NCBI GenBank assembly: GCA_001515955.1
Contig: LOES01000142.1
Span: 1 to 35,937 of the forward strand
Direction of reading: 5' to 3'
DNA from: Clostridia bacterium BRH_c25
GTDB taxonomy: Bacteria > Bacillota_A > Clostridia > Lutisporales > Lutisporaceae
Length of the DNA: 35,937 nucleotides
The position numbers and the translations under genes are program-made. The notes beneath the pieces were generated by a model. It did not search any database and was not told the origin of the DNA. It was given only the letters and a program-made list of their open reading frames with translations. Below are positions 24,975-32,589 of this stretch, one piece after another. The number at the start of each line of letters is the position of its first letter. The first letter of the stretch is position 1.

Positions 24975-26687
24975 TTATTTTTTAAACTCATTAATGCTCT
25001 TAGCAGCTTTGCCGTTAGGAAGTGCTACCGGCTCAACGATACCCTCACTGTGAAGTGCCCAGGGAAGAATAACACCGGAGTGGCCTCCGCGTCCACCGAC
25101 AACAATAATTTCAACATCCTTTGGAGTACGAGTAACAGGCATTGGATGCTTATTTGCAAATTCAGCCGGACGAACAGGAACCAGTCCACGATTGCGAACC
25201 ATAGGAACCTGATGATAAGCGTATGTATGTATATGCTCCTGAATCATTTCCTTTGTGTAGCCATCCTTCTTGAGCATCATGCCATGGTCAGGAGTCAGGC
25301 AAACAACAAGTGGCCCGGGCATATAAGCGTTATTCGAACCAAGTGTGGTACAGCAGGCTGTAATGGTATCAAGCAGGTCATGTCCATTGAGGCTCAGGAA
25401 GTCAATAATGTCATGAAGCGGTTCGGCTTTAAGGACATAAACAGTAGTTGTTTCGGAATCATAATGTTCCTCGTTTATTGTATTCCAGCAAGCCAGGTCT
25501 TTTTCTTCAGCAAAGCAGAATGTAAATTCAGCCTGAGAAGCAATGCAATCAAGATCACATACACCGGGTACAGAACGACATACATTCATGATAACAAGGT
25601 TAACAGCACGGCCGATTGTAGCATTTGCCGGATATCCGGGTCCCATGCAGCCTTGTCCGCCGGAGATACCGATTTCCTTGGCGATAGGCCCGCTAACAAG
25701 AACCATGTTGCCACCTGGATGGGAAGTTGTAACTGACTGAAGCAGATTGTACTTTGGATTGTTCAGGGCTTTAAATGCAGCGACCAAAATTGGCATTGCG
25801 TTTGGCTTGCAACCAGCCATTATAGCTGCGACAGCTACATCCCTGACTGTGATATCTTTACCTGTCGGTCCAACCTGATTGCAGAGTACAAGATTCTCAT
25901 CAAAGGGACAGAACTCCATCATTTTTTCATAACGAGCCCTTGTGGGCGGAATGATAGGCAAGCCATCGCTGATGTGTTCAGCATTGAAGTAATCATTTAT
26001 TTCTTCCATATATGCTCCTGGCTCTAAAAGCTTATTTGCATCAACTTCAATGTCGTTTATAATTGGAAGTAAACCGTCCTTGGCCGGAGCAATCTTATCC
26101 ATCTTAAAATCGATATGTGCGGTTTCCTCAAATTTTTTACCGGTTGCGGTAAGGGAATCCATAATATAGCTCCATTTGAGATCCACCTGGGCACGGACTT
26201 CTTCTTCTGTGCTTGCCTGATATATGTCTACAGAACAAAGACACAGGTTACCTGCACGGTAGACGCCAACACCCTCTGTGATTGATGATCCCGGAGGTGC
26301 TGTCATATAGACAGTAGGTATTCCAAGCTTCTCAAGTGCTATGGTCACAACTGTAGTTGCAGCAGATGTACCCATATCACCTAAAGCAACAACTGCAGCT
26401 GTTGGCTTCTCTTTTGCCAGCATTGCAGCATATTCTTCAAGCTTTGGAGTATTTTTACCACGAACTGTTTCACAGTAATCTACAAAATTAGTGATTCCCA
26501 TTTCTGAGAAGCGTTCTTTGATTCTTACAAACACCTGCATGTAATTGCAGAATCCTAGTTTTGTATTGTTGTAGAACAAGATTTTTCCGTTCTTTAAGTC
26601 TTCCAAGCTTACTCTGGATGCCAGCTTTAAAATGGGACGTTCCTGGTATCCACGGGGGTCCAGTAATGCATTTAACTTTTGTGTCAT
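24975..26687 (-). CDS. two-domain protein: UGSC-like domain with degenerate MGTS motif fused to a DGLPxxPPT domain
   Basis: A 570-aa cytoplasmic protein. Residues about 35-190 resemble the UGSC family, some of whose members are selenoproteins with a Sec-Gly-Ser-Cys redox motif in GDUGSC followed by a helix and LEKxGIPTV. Here the matching segment is ALGDMGTSAATTVVTIALEKLGIPTV, with Met105-Gly-Thr-Ser108: both redox residues are absent. Residues about 236-430 carry EHISDGLPIIPPT, VAAIMAGCKPNAMP, VSGPIAKEIG and GQGCMGPGYPANATIGRA, a pattern I recall from uncharacterised proteins associated with the UGSC family. The last 100 residues are Pro/His-rich. The catalytic role is unknown. ATG 26687 is chosen for AAAGGAG 8 nt upstream (TTG 26705 overlaps it). 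It is the first gene of the leftward operon, directly behind an LTTR-controlled promoter. Confidence 0.7.
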   Translation of the reverse strand: MTQKLNALLDPRGYQERPILKLASRVSLEDLKNGKILFYNNTKLGFCNYMQVFVRIKERFSEMGITNFVDYCETVRGKNTPKLEEYAAMLAKEKPTAAVVALGDMGTSAATTVVTIALEKLGIPTVYMTAPPGSSITEGVGVYRAGNLCLCSVDIYQASTEEEVRAQVDLKWSYIMDSLTATGKKFEETAHIDFKMDKIAPAKDGLLPIINDIEVDANKLLEPGAYMEEINDYFNAEHISDGLPIIPPTRARYEKMMEFCPFDENLVLCNQVGPTGKDITVRDVAVAAIMAGCKPNAMPILVAAFKALNNPKYNLLQSVTTSHPGGNMVLVSGPIAKEIGISGGQGCMGPGYPANATIGRAVNLVIMNVCRSVPGVCDLDCIASQAEFTFCFAEEKDLACWNTINEEHYDSETTTVYVLKAEPLHDIIDFLSLNGHDLLDTITACCTTLGSNNAYMPGPLVVCLTPDHGMMLKKDGYTKEMIQEHIHTYAYHQVPMVRNRGLVPVRPAEFANKHPMPVTRTPKDVEIIVVGGRGGHSGVILPWALHSEGIVEPVALPNGKAAKSINEFKK

Positions 26688-26740
26688 AGATCTCACTCCT
26701 TTCAAACACTACTTAATTTGATAATGTTTTGCTTGGGATA

Positions 26741-26770
26741 ATTATAGCCTTGAGAAAATGGTGAAAGCAA
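26741..26770 (-). promoter_or_regulatory. promoter of the UGSC-like/FAD oxidoreductase operon
   Basis: On the minus strand TTGCTT (26770-26765), 18-nt spacer, TATAAT (26746-26741). The predicted start point is near 26734, about 47 nt before the ATG. The weak -35 fits an activator-dependent promoter. Confidence 0.65.
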
Positions 26771-26786
26771 TTCAGTTTCATATCAG

Positions 26787-26809
26787 AATTATTCCATTGC
26801 GGAATAATT
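26787..26809. promoter_or_regulatory. LysR-type operator 1
   Basis: AATTATTCC-ATTGC-GGAATAATT is a perfect 9-bp inverted repeat with a 5-nt spacer and contains the LTTR T-N11-A core. Its centre (26798) is 57 bp from the last base of the minus-strand -10, i.e. about -64. Confidence 0.75.
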
Positions 26810-26943
26810 AGCTTGTATCATCAAATTTTCGTAATGAATACATTATCCAAATCCTTGAATCAACACTATTTATAAGTAAAATAGCTTGTTTACAACCATT
26901 CATAAAAGCAAAGAGGTCGTATTATGATGCATATGGTAATAAC

Positions 26944-26963
26944 TTATTCCATACCGGATATAA
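26944..26963. promoter_or_regulatory. LysR-type operator 2
   Basis: TTATTCC-ATACC-GGATATAA resembles operator 1: its 13-nt core TTCCATACCGGAT matches operator 1 at 10 of 13 positions. Its centre (26953) is 57 bp from the last base of the plus-strand -10, exactly the distance seen at operator 1. Confidence 0.65.
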
Positions 26964-26980
26964 TCTTGATTTAAATGGAA

Positions 26981-27010
26981 TTGTCCGTGTTAATTTGTGG
27001 GTGATATAAT
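26981..27010 (+). promoter_or_regulatory. promoter of the TAXI-TRAP/DASS operon
   Basis: TTGTCC (26981-26986), 18-nt spacer, TATAAT (27005-27010); predicted start near 27017. The same spacer length and the same operator distance occur at the divergent promoter. Confidence 0.65.
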
Positions 27011-27056
27011 TATTTGAAAGAAGCAAGTATCTAGTGTCATATGCTAATGTAGTTCT

Positions 27057-27070
27057 TATCTGATCAGATA
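27057..27070. promoter_or_regulatory. 14-bp perfect palindrome in the TAXI-TRAP leader
   Basis: TATCTGATCAGATA lies about 40 nt downstream of the predicted transcription start. It could be a site for another dimeric regulator or a small RNA hairpin. Confidence 0.4.
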
Positions 27071-27180
27071 GTGGAAAATAGATAAAAAGATATTTTGTGA
27101 TTGGGGGTTTTATATATAGGAAGATAATTGCTTAGGTTTCTTTCATTATGAAATAAAAAATTTTCTGGAGGAGGGTCAAT

Positions 27181-28275
27181 ATGATGAAAAAGAGTAAAAG
27201 TATCAAGACTATTTTATGGGTGCTTGTAATGTGCATATTTCTTATTCAATTTGTAGGTTGTTCTCCTAAACAAGCTGACAATCAGTCTAACACTCCCCCC
27301 GCTGAAGAGAAAAAGGAACTTGAGTCCAGCGTAAATATTGGAACCCATGCTGTGGGTGGTGCTTACTATGCAATGGGAACCGGTGTTGCAAAGATCGTAT
27401 CTGAAAAAACACCCATTAGCGCAACTGTTCTGCCATATGCCGGTCCGGATGCGTGGATGCCTGAGATGAGAGATGGTGTTATAAACCTTGGAATCATGTC
27501 CGGCGTTGACCTTACATGGGCTTATAACGGTGAGGTTGTTTTTGAAGAAGCTACGCCCGAAATCCGACTGGTGCTAAACGGTAACCAGGTTAACCATTGT
27601 ACCTTTACTGTAATTGAAAGTTCCGGTATTAAAAGTATTACTGAGCTTAAAGGAAAAAAAGTAGGATATGAATATGGCGGAAATAAATTCACAAACCTTC
27701 TGGTTGATGCTGCTCTGGCTTCAGTCGGCTTAACAATTGACGATTGTGTAAAAATTCCGCTGACAGACCTTGCAACTGCACAAAGAGCCCTGCAGGAGCG
27801 CCGCGTAGATGCTATATTTACTGGTTCTTCAACAACTCCTTCTTCTGTACAACTGGATCAAGCCCTGGGCATTCGTGTTCTGCCCTTCGGCGATTTGAAG
27901 CCGTCTGATTTAGCTAATGGCATACCTGCTGAAATGCAGACTATTATTGATAAGTTTGTCCCAGGTGCTTCCTTGAGCGTTTGCCCTATAAGCGGAACTG
28001 TAAAGGAAGAAACCGTTTTACTTAACTATCCCATCGATTTAGTGGCATCTGCCAATCTGTCAGAGGATGCGGTTTATGCAATAATGGGTGCCATCTGGGA
28101 GAAATATCCTGATCTTAAGGCAGCCAATGCCTGGGGTGCTGGCTGGATTCCGGACAGCTTTGCGATTGATAGGCAGCCTGCGCCTTACCATGAGGGCTCT
28201 ATAAAATTCTTTAAAGAAAAAGGCGTCTGGACTGATGCAATGCAAACTCGCCAGAACCAGTTGCTGGGTAAATAA
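27181..28275 (+). CDS. TAXI-family TRAP transporter solute-binding lipoprotein
   Basis: An extracytoplasmic binding protein (364 aa) for a TRAP carrier. It has a basic start (MMKKSKSIK), a hydrophobic stretch and a lipobox-like FVGC with lipidated Cys27, then a disordered linker (QADNQSNTPPAEEKKEL). The mature domain begins VNIGTHAVGGAYYAMGTGVAKIVSE, the Gly/Tyr-rich ligand-binding start of TAXI proteins, and includes SITELKGKKVGYEYGGNKFTNLL, DLATAQRALQERRVDAIFTGSS and a C-terminal AWGAGWIPDSF. Known TAXI ligands include glutamate and dicarboxylates; this one is not assignable. The start is ATG 27181 behind GGAGGAGGG. It is first in the operon and separated from the permease by a stable hairpin, suggesting higher expression of the binding protein. 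Confidence 0.92.
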   Translation: MMKKSKSIKTILWVLVMCIFLIQFVGCSPKQADNQSNTPPAEEKKELESSVNIGTHAVGGAYYAMGTGVAKIVSEKTPISATVLPYAGPDAWMPEMRDGVINLGIMSGVDLTWAYNGEVVFEEATPEIRLVLNGNQVNHCTFTVIESSGIKSITELKGKKVGYEYGGNKFTNLLVDAALASVGLTIDDCVKIPLTDLATAQRALQERRVDAIFTGSSTTPSSVQLDQALGIRVLPFGDLKPSDLANGIPAEMQTIIDKFVPGASLSVCPISGTVKEETVLLNYPIDLVASANLSEDAVYAIMGAIWEKYPDLKAANAWGAGWIPDSFAIDRQPAPYHEGSIKFFKEKGVWTDAMQTRQNQLLGK

Positions 28276-28319
28276 TACTTATATTCTATTTTCAGTAGTA
28301 ATTGCTATCGCAAGAATTC

Positions 28320-28355
28320 TAAGAAGAGGCACCAGTAAAATGATGCCTCTTCTTA
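28320..28355 (+). other. intercistronic stem-loop between binding protein and TRAP permease
   Basis: TAAGAAGAGGCA (28320-28331) and TGCCTCTTCTTA (28344-28355) form a perfect 12-bp stem with a 12-nt loop. No U-tract follows; the permease ribosome binding site GAGGTGATT comes directly after. It probably stabilises the upstream mRNA or partly attenuates. Confidence 0.65.
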
Positions 28356-28373
28356 ATAAAGAGGTGATTTTGT

Positions 28374-30263
28374 ATGACAAGTGTTGATACATTATTCAAA
28401 AAGATAAGAAAATTATCATACGCCATTATTGCTATCATAGGTATTGCTATTATTATAGATGTACCATCATATTTTAGAGTGGCAGTCTATACTGAGCAGT
28501 ATCTTGGTATTTATCTTGCACTGGTTTTGTATGGAACCTTTATAACAATACCCCTCCGCAAGGGAAAACCCTTCAGCATAGTCGATGTTGTTTTTGCAGT
28601 ATTATCCATCGCTGCGGGTCTTTTTATTACTATATACTATCCACAGATTTCTCAAAAAATCGGTGCAGTAGATAATATCCGTATGGTATTTGGATCAATT
28701 GCTATTCTGCTCATTCTTGAAGCACTGAGGCGCTCAATGGGTTTGTCTCTCACCATAGTAGTAAGTATATTCTTACTTTATACGAAATTTGCTTCTTACG
28801 CACCGGGACTTTTCCATGGCAGGCCTTTTACTATTGCTAGAATGGTAAATTATATTTATCTCGACCCCAACAGTCTGCTTTATATGCTATCCTTTGGTGC
28901 AACGGTGGGTGTTGCGTTTATATTTTTCGGACAGGTATTACTGCACTTTGGAGGTGGCAAAGCATTTATTGATATAGCACTTTTGCTTTGCGGAAGATCC
29001 CGAGGCGGCAGTGCAAAAACAGCTGTTGTCTCATCCAGCCTTGTAGGAACCATTACAGGTGCACCAATGTCCAACGTATTATTAACTGGCAGTGTAACCA
29101 TACCTATGATGAAAAAAGCCGGTTATAAACCACATGTTGCGGCTGCAGTCGAGGCGGTTGCTTCCTCTGGAGGACAGATTATGCCCCCGGTTATGGGTAT
29201 AGCTGCATTTATTATTGCTGAAACATTGGGTGTACCTTATTCTCAAGTTGCAATTGCGGCTCTCATTCCCGCTGCATTGTTCTATGTTGCCATCTTTATA
29301 CAGGTGCATATGGAAGCCGGAAAATATGATTTACAGCTTATACCAGAGGATCAGCTTGTTAAACCTAAACAAGCGTTTCAAAACGGATGGGTTATTTTCC
29401 CACCTATAGTTCTATTGCTTTCTGCAATGTTTTTCTTCGCATTTCCTCCGGCTATTTCTGCTATTATTGCCGGCTTCTTCGCACTTCCATGTCTGGCAAT
29501 CAAACCGGAAAACCGAAAGAATCTTATTAAACGCTTTTTCGGTGCATTGGCTGAAAGCGGAGAACTTATGATCAGCATTGGGGTAGTCATGGCAGGTGCC
29601 GGTCTTATTGTCGGTGCAATCAATGCCAGCGGACTTGCATTTAACTTAAGCCTTGCTTTAACACAGTTGGGTCAGGGAAATGTTGTTCTGCTGCTTATTT
29701 GTGCAGCTGTCGCATCTCTCATACTTGGTATGGGTATGCCCTCAGTAGCTGCTTATGCACTTGTATCAATACTTGTAGCCCCATCCCTTATCCAGTTTGG
29801 TGTTGTCCCTATGGCTGCCCATATGTTTGTATTCTACTTTGCGGTTATCTCCAACATCACTCCTCCTGTTGCGGTCTCATGCTTTGCAGCGGCACCGCTG
29901 GCAGGAGCCAATCCCACAAAGACAGGTATTACAGCATTTAAACTGGGTATTGCGTCGTACATAGTTCCGTTTATATTCTGCTTCCAGCCAACTCTGCTTA
30001 TGATCGGATCTCCTTGGGAGATTATTGTAGATGTTGCGTTTGTCATTTTTGGTCTCTTTGGTGTATGTATAGCTCTGGCAGGATACTATGCAGCACCTGT
30101 TTCCATGCCCCGCCGTCTGTTGCTTGTGGCGATCAGCGTAGTTATTCTTGTGCCTTCAACAACATTGATTAATACTCTTGGTTCTATCGCATTGCTTATT
30201 GTATTTCTGCCTGACATCAAAAAATTTATTGATAAAAAAAAGAATCGGACCGCTGTTGTATGA
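28374..30263 (+). CDS. TRAP transporter fused permease (small 4TM plus large 12TM subunits)
   Basis: A 629-aa polytopic membrane protein in which the DctQ-like and DctM-like subunits are fused, as usual for TAXI systems. Residues about 1-130 hold the small-subunit spans. The DctM part contains GRSRGGSAKTAVVSSSLVGTITGAPMSNVLLTGSVTIPMMKKAGYKPHVAAAVEA in sections 205-265, SSGGQIMPPVMGIAAFIIAE and LILGMGMPSVAAYAL, all hallmarks of fused TRAP permeases. It drives Na+- or H+-coupled uptake of the ligand delivered by the TAXI lipoprotein. The start is ATG 28374 behind AAAGAGGTGAT. Its stop overlaps the DASS start (ATGA), coupling their translation. Confidence 0.93.
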   Translation: MTSVDTLFKKIRKLSYAIIAIIGIAIIIDVPSYFRVAVYTEQYLGIYLALVLYGTFITIPLRKGKPFSIVDVVFAVLSIAAGLFITIYYPQISQKIGAVDNIRMVFGSIAILLILEALRRSMGLSLTIVVSIFLLYTKFASYAPGLFHGRPFTIARMVNYIYLDPNSLLYMLSFGATVGVAFIFFGQVLLHFGGGKAFIDIALLLCGRSRGGSAKTAVVSSSLVGTITGAPMSNVLLTGSVTIPMMKKAGYKPHVAAAVEAVASSGGQIMPPVMGIAAFIIAETLGVPYSQVAIAALIPAALFYVAIFIQVHMEAGKYDLQLIPEDQLVKPKQAFQNGWVIFPPIVLLLSAMFFFAFPPAISAIIAGFFALPCLAIKPENRKNLIKRFFGALAESGELMISIGVVMAGAGLIVGAINASGLAFNLSLALTQLGQGNVVLLLICAAVASLILGMGMPSVAAYALVSILVAPSLIQFGVVPMAAHMFVFYFAVISNITPPVAVSCFAAAPLAGANPTKTGITAFKLGIASYIVPFIFCFQPTLLMIGSPWEIIVDVAFVIFGLFGVCIALAGYYAAPVSMPRRLLLVAISVVILVPSTTLINTLGSIALLIVFLPDIKKFIDKKKNRTAVV

Positions 30264-31690
30264 TGGGTTGGTCTGAATATATATTAAAGCGGTCTATTGG
30301 CAATGGTAAAACGTATGAAAAGAAGTTTATCGGCATGATATTGGGGATAGTCGTATTCCTGGTAATATGGATATTGCCTATCCCCAATATATCAGTAGAA
30401 GGACAGAAGTGTTTGGCAATCAACATGCTTGCTGTTGTATGGCTGGCAAATGGTGTAACTGCGCCCGCTTATACCGGTCTTATGATACTTGCTGCATATA
30501 TTGTACTAATGGATCACAGCATTGTACCTATACAGACAATTCTGTCCGGCTGGACAACCTCTGTAGTATACATGGTAGTTGCCGGATTCCTGCTGGCAGG
30601 TGCTGTTTCCCAGTCAGGCCTGGGAAAGCGCATCGCATTATTCTTCGTTTCACGTTTTGTCCGCAGCTATACATCAATGATAGTCTTCTGCTACATCTTA
30701 AACATTATTTTATGTGTTGTAATTCCACATCCATGGCCCCGTGGCATGCTGCTTGCTTCAATACTGGCACAAACTATGTCAGACCGTCTGCCAAAGGAGC
30801 ATGTACGTCAAATTACACTGGCGATTTTCGCTGGGGCAGTGTCAACATCCCTTATGTTTCTGACTGGTGACCCAACCTTCAGCTCTGTGGTAATCACACT
30901 AAGCGAAACACAGGTCAGCTTTACTCAATGGCTTTTATATATGATGGTTCCGGGGTTGTTTATTTCTATCCTCGCATGTATTTCTCAGCTGCTGGTGTTC
31001 CATCTGCCAAATCACAAGATTGATCAGAAGCAGGTTAAGCTGGAAGCTTCTTCCTTAGGGCCGATGACAAGCAAGGAAAAGCGTCTTATATTCTGGCTTT
31101 CAGTAGCAGTGGTACTGTGGTTGACAGGATCTATAACAGGTCTTGATGCAGGATGGGTTACAGCCGCAATTGCTGTAATTCTCAGTCTTCCAGTCGTTGG
31201 TGATGTGCTTGATGGGAAGTCATTGAAGTTAATAAGCATAGATACACCGCTATTTATAGTAGCAGTACTGGCTATAGGTGCTGTAAGCAAAGCGTCCGGA
31301 ATGAGTGACTGGCTGTCACAGCTGCTGCTCTCTTTGGGGGTACCTTCCAACCCATGGCTTTTTGCACCGGTTGCTACACTGATTTGTATGGCACTTCACA
31401 TGGTAATGGGAAGCTCTATGTCCGCAATGGGTGTTATAGCACCCGCGTTAATCTCCTTGGGCATCGCATTAGGATTTCATCCTATTTTCCCCGCATTAAT
31501 TGCTTTTATCGCTCTTGGAGGACACTGGGTATTACCTTACCAGCACATGACAATCCAAGTTGGTCAGAATCAGTTGGAAGACAGCTTTACTACCAAAGAA
31601 GCAGTATTGTTATCTATTCCACAGACCATAATAATACTGCTATCAAGCTTTGTAATGGTAGCATGGTTCACTTTTATTGGAATGATTTAA
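30260..31690 (+). CDS. DASS/SLC13-family anion transporter
   Basis: A 476-aa membrane protein with about 11-12 hydrophobic spans, of the divalent anion:Na+ symporter (SLC13/CitT-like) superfamily. Supporting segments are PIPNISVEGQKCLAINMLAVVWLANGVTAP, VYMVVAGFLLAGAVSQSGLGKRIALFFV, TGDPTFSSVVITLSE at the first helical-hairpin region, SIDTPLFIVAVLAIGAV and MGSSMSAMGVIAPALI (the second SNT-like motif position). Family substrates are dicarboxylates, tricarboxylates or sulfate. Its ATG overlaps the TRAP stop by 4 nt and no separate ribosome binding site is obvious. A second, unrelated carrier in the same operon suggests exchange or export of a product, or an alternative route for the same anion. 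Confidence 0.88.
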   Translation: MMGWSEYILKRSIGNGKTYEKKFIGMILGIVVFLVIWILPIPNISVEGQKCLAINMLAVVWLANGVTAPAYTGLMILAAYIVLMDHSIVPIQTILSGWTTSVVYMVVAGFLLAGAVSQSGLGKRIALFFVSRFVRSYTSMIVFCYILNIILCVVIPHPWPRGMLLASILAQTMSDRLPKEHVRQITLAIFAGAVSTSLMFLTGDPTFSSVVITLSETQVSFTQWLLYMMVPGLFISILACISQLLVFHLPNHKIDQKQVKLEASSLGPMTSKEKRLIFWLSVAVVLWLTGSITGLDAGWVTAAIAVILSLPVVGDVLDGKSLKLISIDTPLFIVAVLAIGAVSKASGMSDWLSQLLLSLGVPSNPWLFAPVATLICMALHMVMGSSMSAMGVIAPALISLGIALGFHPIFPALIAFIALGGHWVLPYQHMTIQVGQNQLEDSFTTKEAVLLSIPQTIIILLSSFVMVAWFTFIGMI

Positions 31691-31695
31691 GAACC

Positions 31696-31732
31696 ACCGG
31701 GTTGCAGCCCCCCATGCAATATGCAGCCCGGT
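31696..31732 (+). terminator. stem-loop after the DASS gene, between convergent genes
   Basis: ACCGGGTTGCA pairs with TGCAGCCCGGT (11 bp, one G-U) around a 15-nt loop, followed by TATATTCATT. The T-run is poor, so termination efficiency is uncertain. Confidence 0.5.
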
Positions 31733-31756
31733 TATATTCATTACAATAGCAATTGC

Positions 31757-32575
31757 CTACCTGCCATTCATTTGGGCACCCAATTTCTCAGCCTTCTCAG
31801 TACATTTCTGTATCGCTTCAATTACATGCCCTCTGAAGCCTTTCTTTTCCAAGCTGTAAACTGCTTCTATCGCAGTTCCTCCTGCGGAACAAACGCTGTC
31901 CTTCAGCTGCCCCGGATGTTTTCCTGTAACAAGGACCATTTTTGCCGCCCCCAGCACAGCCTGGGAAACCATCCTGTAAGCCTTGTCCCTGGAAAGCCCC
32001 TTAAGCACTGCTCCATCGGTCAATGCTTCGATAAACATGTATACCAAAGCGGGAGATGATGCAGAAACGGCTGTAATTACATCCAGCAGTTCCTCCTCTA
32101 TTATTTCAACCAGGCCAAAGCTGCTGAAAATATCATGGATGGTTTCCAGCTCCTCTTCTGCCACCTGTCCGTTGCAGCACAAAGCAGTCATAGCCTCTCC
32201 CACAATGGCAGGTATGTTAGGCATGGCTCTTACTACCTTCAACTCTTTCCCAAAGGCAGCTTCAACCGTTCTGATTTCTATGCCGGCAGCTATAGTGACA
32301 ATAATAACATCCTTTTTCACTTCATTTTTTATTTCTTCTATTATCCCTTTGTACTTGTTAGGCTTAACCGACAATACCAATATATCGGCAAACCGGGCTA
32401 CCGTCCTGTTGCTTGATGTAGTTTCTATCCCATAATCCTGCCTTACAGCCTCCAGCTTGCCGGCTGTGCTGTTGCTGGCTATTATGGAGCCCGGCACAGC
32501 GATATTTGAATCCAATAAACCGGTAATCATTGCTCTTGCCATGTTTCCACATCCAATAAATCCTATTTTCTTATT
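31757..32575 (-). CDS. proC: pyrroline-5-carboxylate reductase
   Basis: Catalyses the last step of proline synthesis, NAD(P)H reduction of 1-pyrroline-5-carboxylate. The 272-aa length is normal. The N-terminal Rossmann motif is KKIGFIGCGNMARAMITGL. VRAMPNIPAIVGEAMTALC and the C-terminal ITAVSASSPALVYMFIEALTDGAVLKGL and HPGQLKDSVCSAGGTAIEAV segments are diagnostic. ATG 32575 is chosen for AGGAGGAGGAG 7-8 nt upstream. The in-frame region further upstream to 32824 is the T-box leader, not protein. The gene has its own promoter and a T-box, so it is controlled separately from argBD. Confidence 0.95.
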   Translation of the reverse strand, partial: NKKIGFIGCGNMARAMITGLLDSNIAVPGSIIASNSTAGKLEAVRQDYGIETTSSNRTVARFADILVLSVKPNKYKGIIEEIKNEVKKDVIIVTIAAGIEIRTVEAAFGKELKVVRAMPNIPAIVGEAMTALCCNGQVAEEELETIHDIFSSFGLVEIIEEELLDVITAVSASSPALVYMFIEALTDGAVLKGLSRDKAYRMVSQAVLGAAKMVLVTGKHPGQLKDSVCSAGGTAIEAVYSLEKKGFRGHVIEAIQKCTEKAEKLGAQMNGR

Positions 32576-32589
32576 CATTACAACTCCTC

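Larger units (their letters stand above)
26688..27180. other. 493-bp divergent control region of the accessory locus
   Basis: The AT-rich region separates the UGSC-like/FAD operon from the TAXI-TRAP/DASS operon. From left to right it holds the minus-strand promoter, LTTR operator 1, about 130 nt with no clear element, LTTR operator 2, the plus-strand promoter, a 14-bp palindrome, and a 5' leader of about 164 nt with a strong GGAGGAGGG ribosome binding site. Confidence 0.65.

Noticed and set aside
25050..25736. Long plus-strand open frame opposite the UGSC-like gene
   Set aside because: Antisense shadow: no ribosome binding site, no recognisable domain, and the minus-strand frame has clear family motifs.
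26371..26376. Selenocysteine (TGA) at the UGSC motif
   Set aside because: The codon at the Sec position is ATG (Met105 of the chosen start), so no recoding is needed and no Sec insertion element was sought further.
30226..30426. Separate small gene between the TRAP and DASS genes
   Set aside because: The two genes overlap by 4 nt; the minus-strand frame there is antisense and has no supporting signals.
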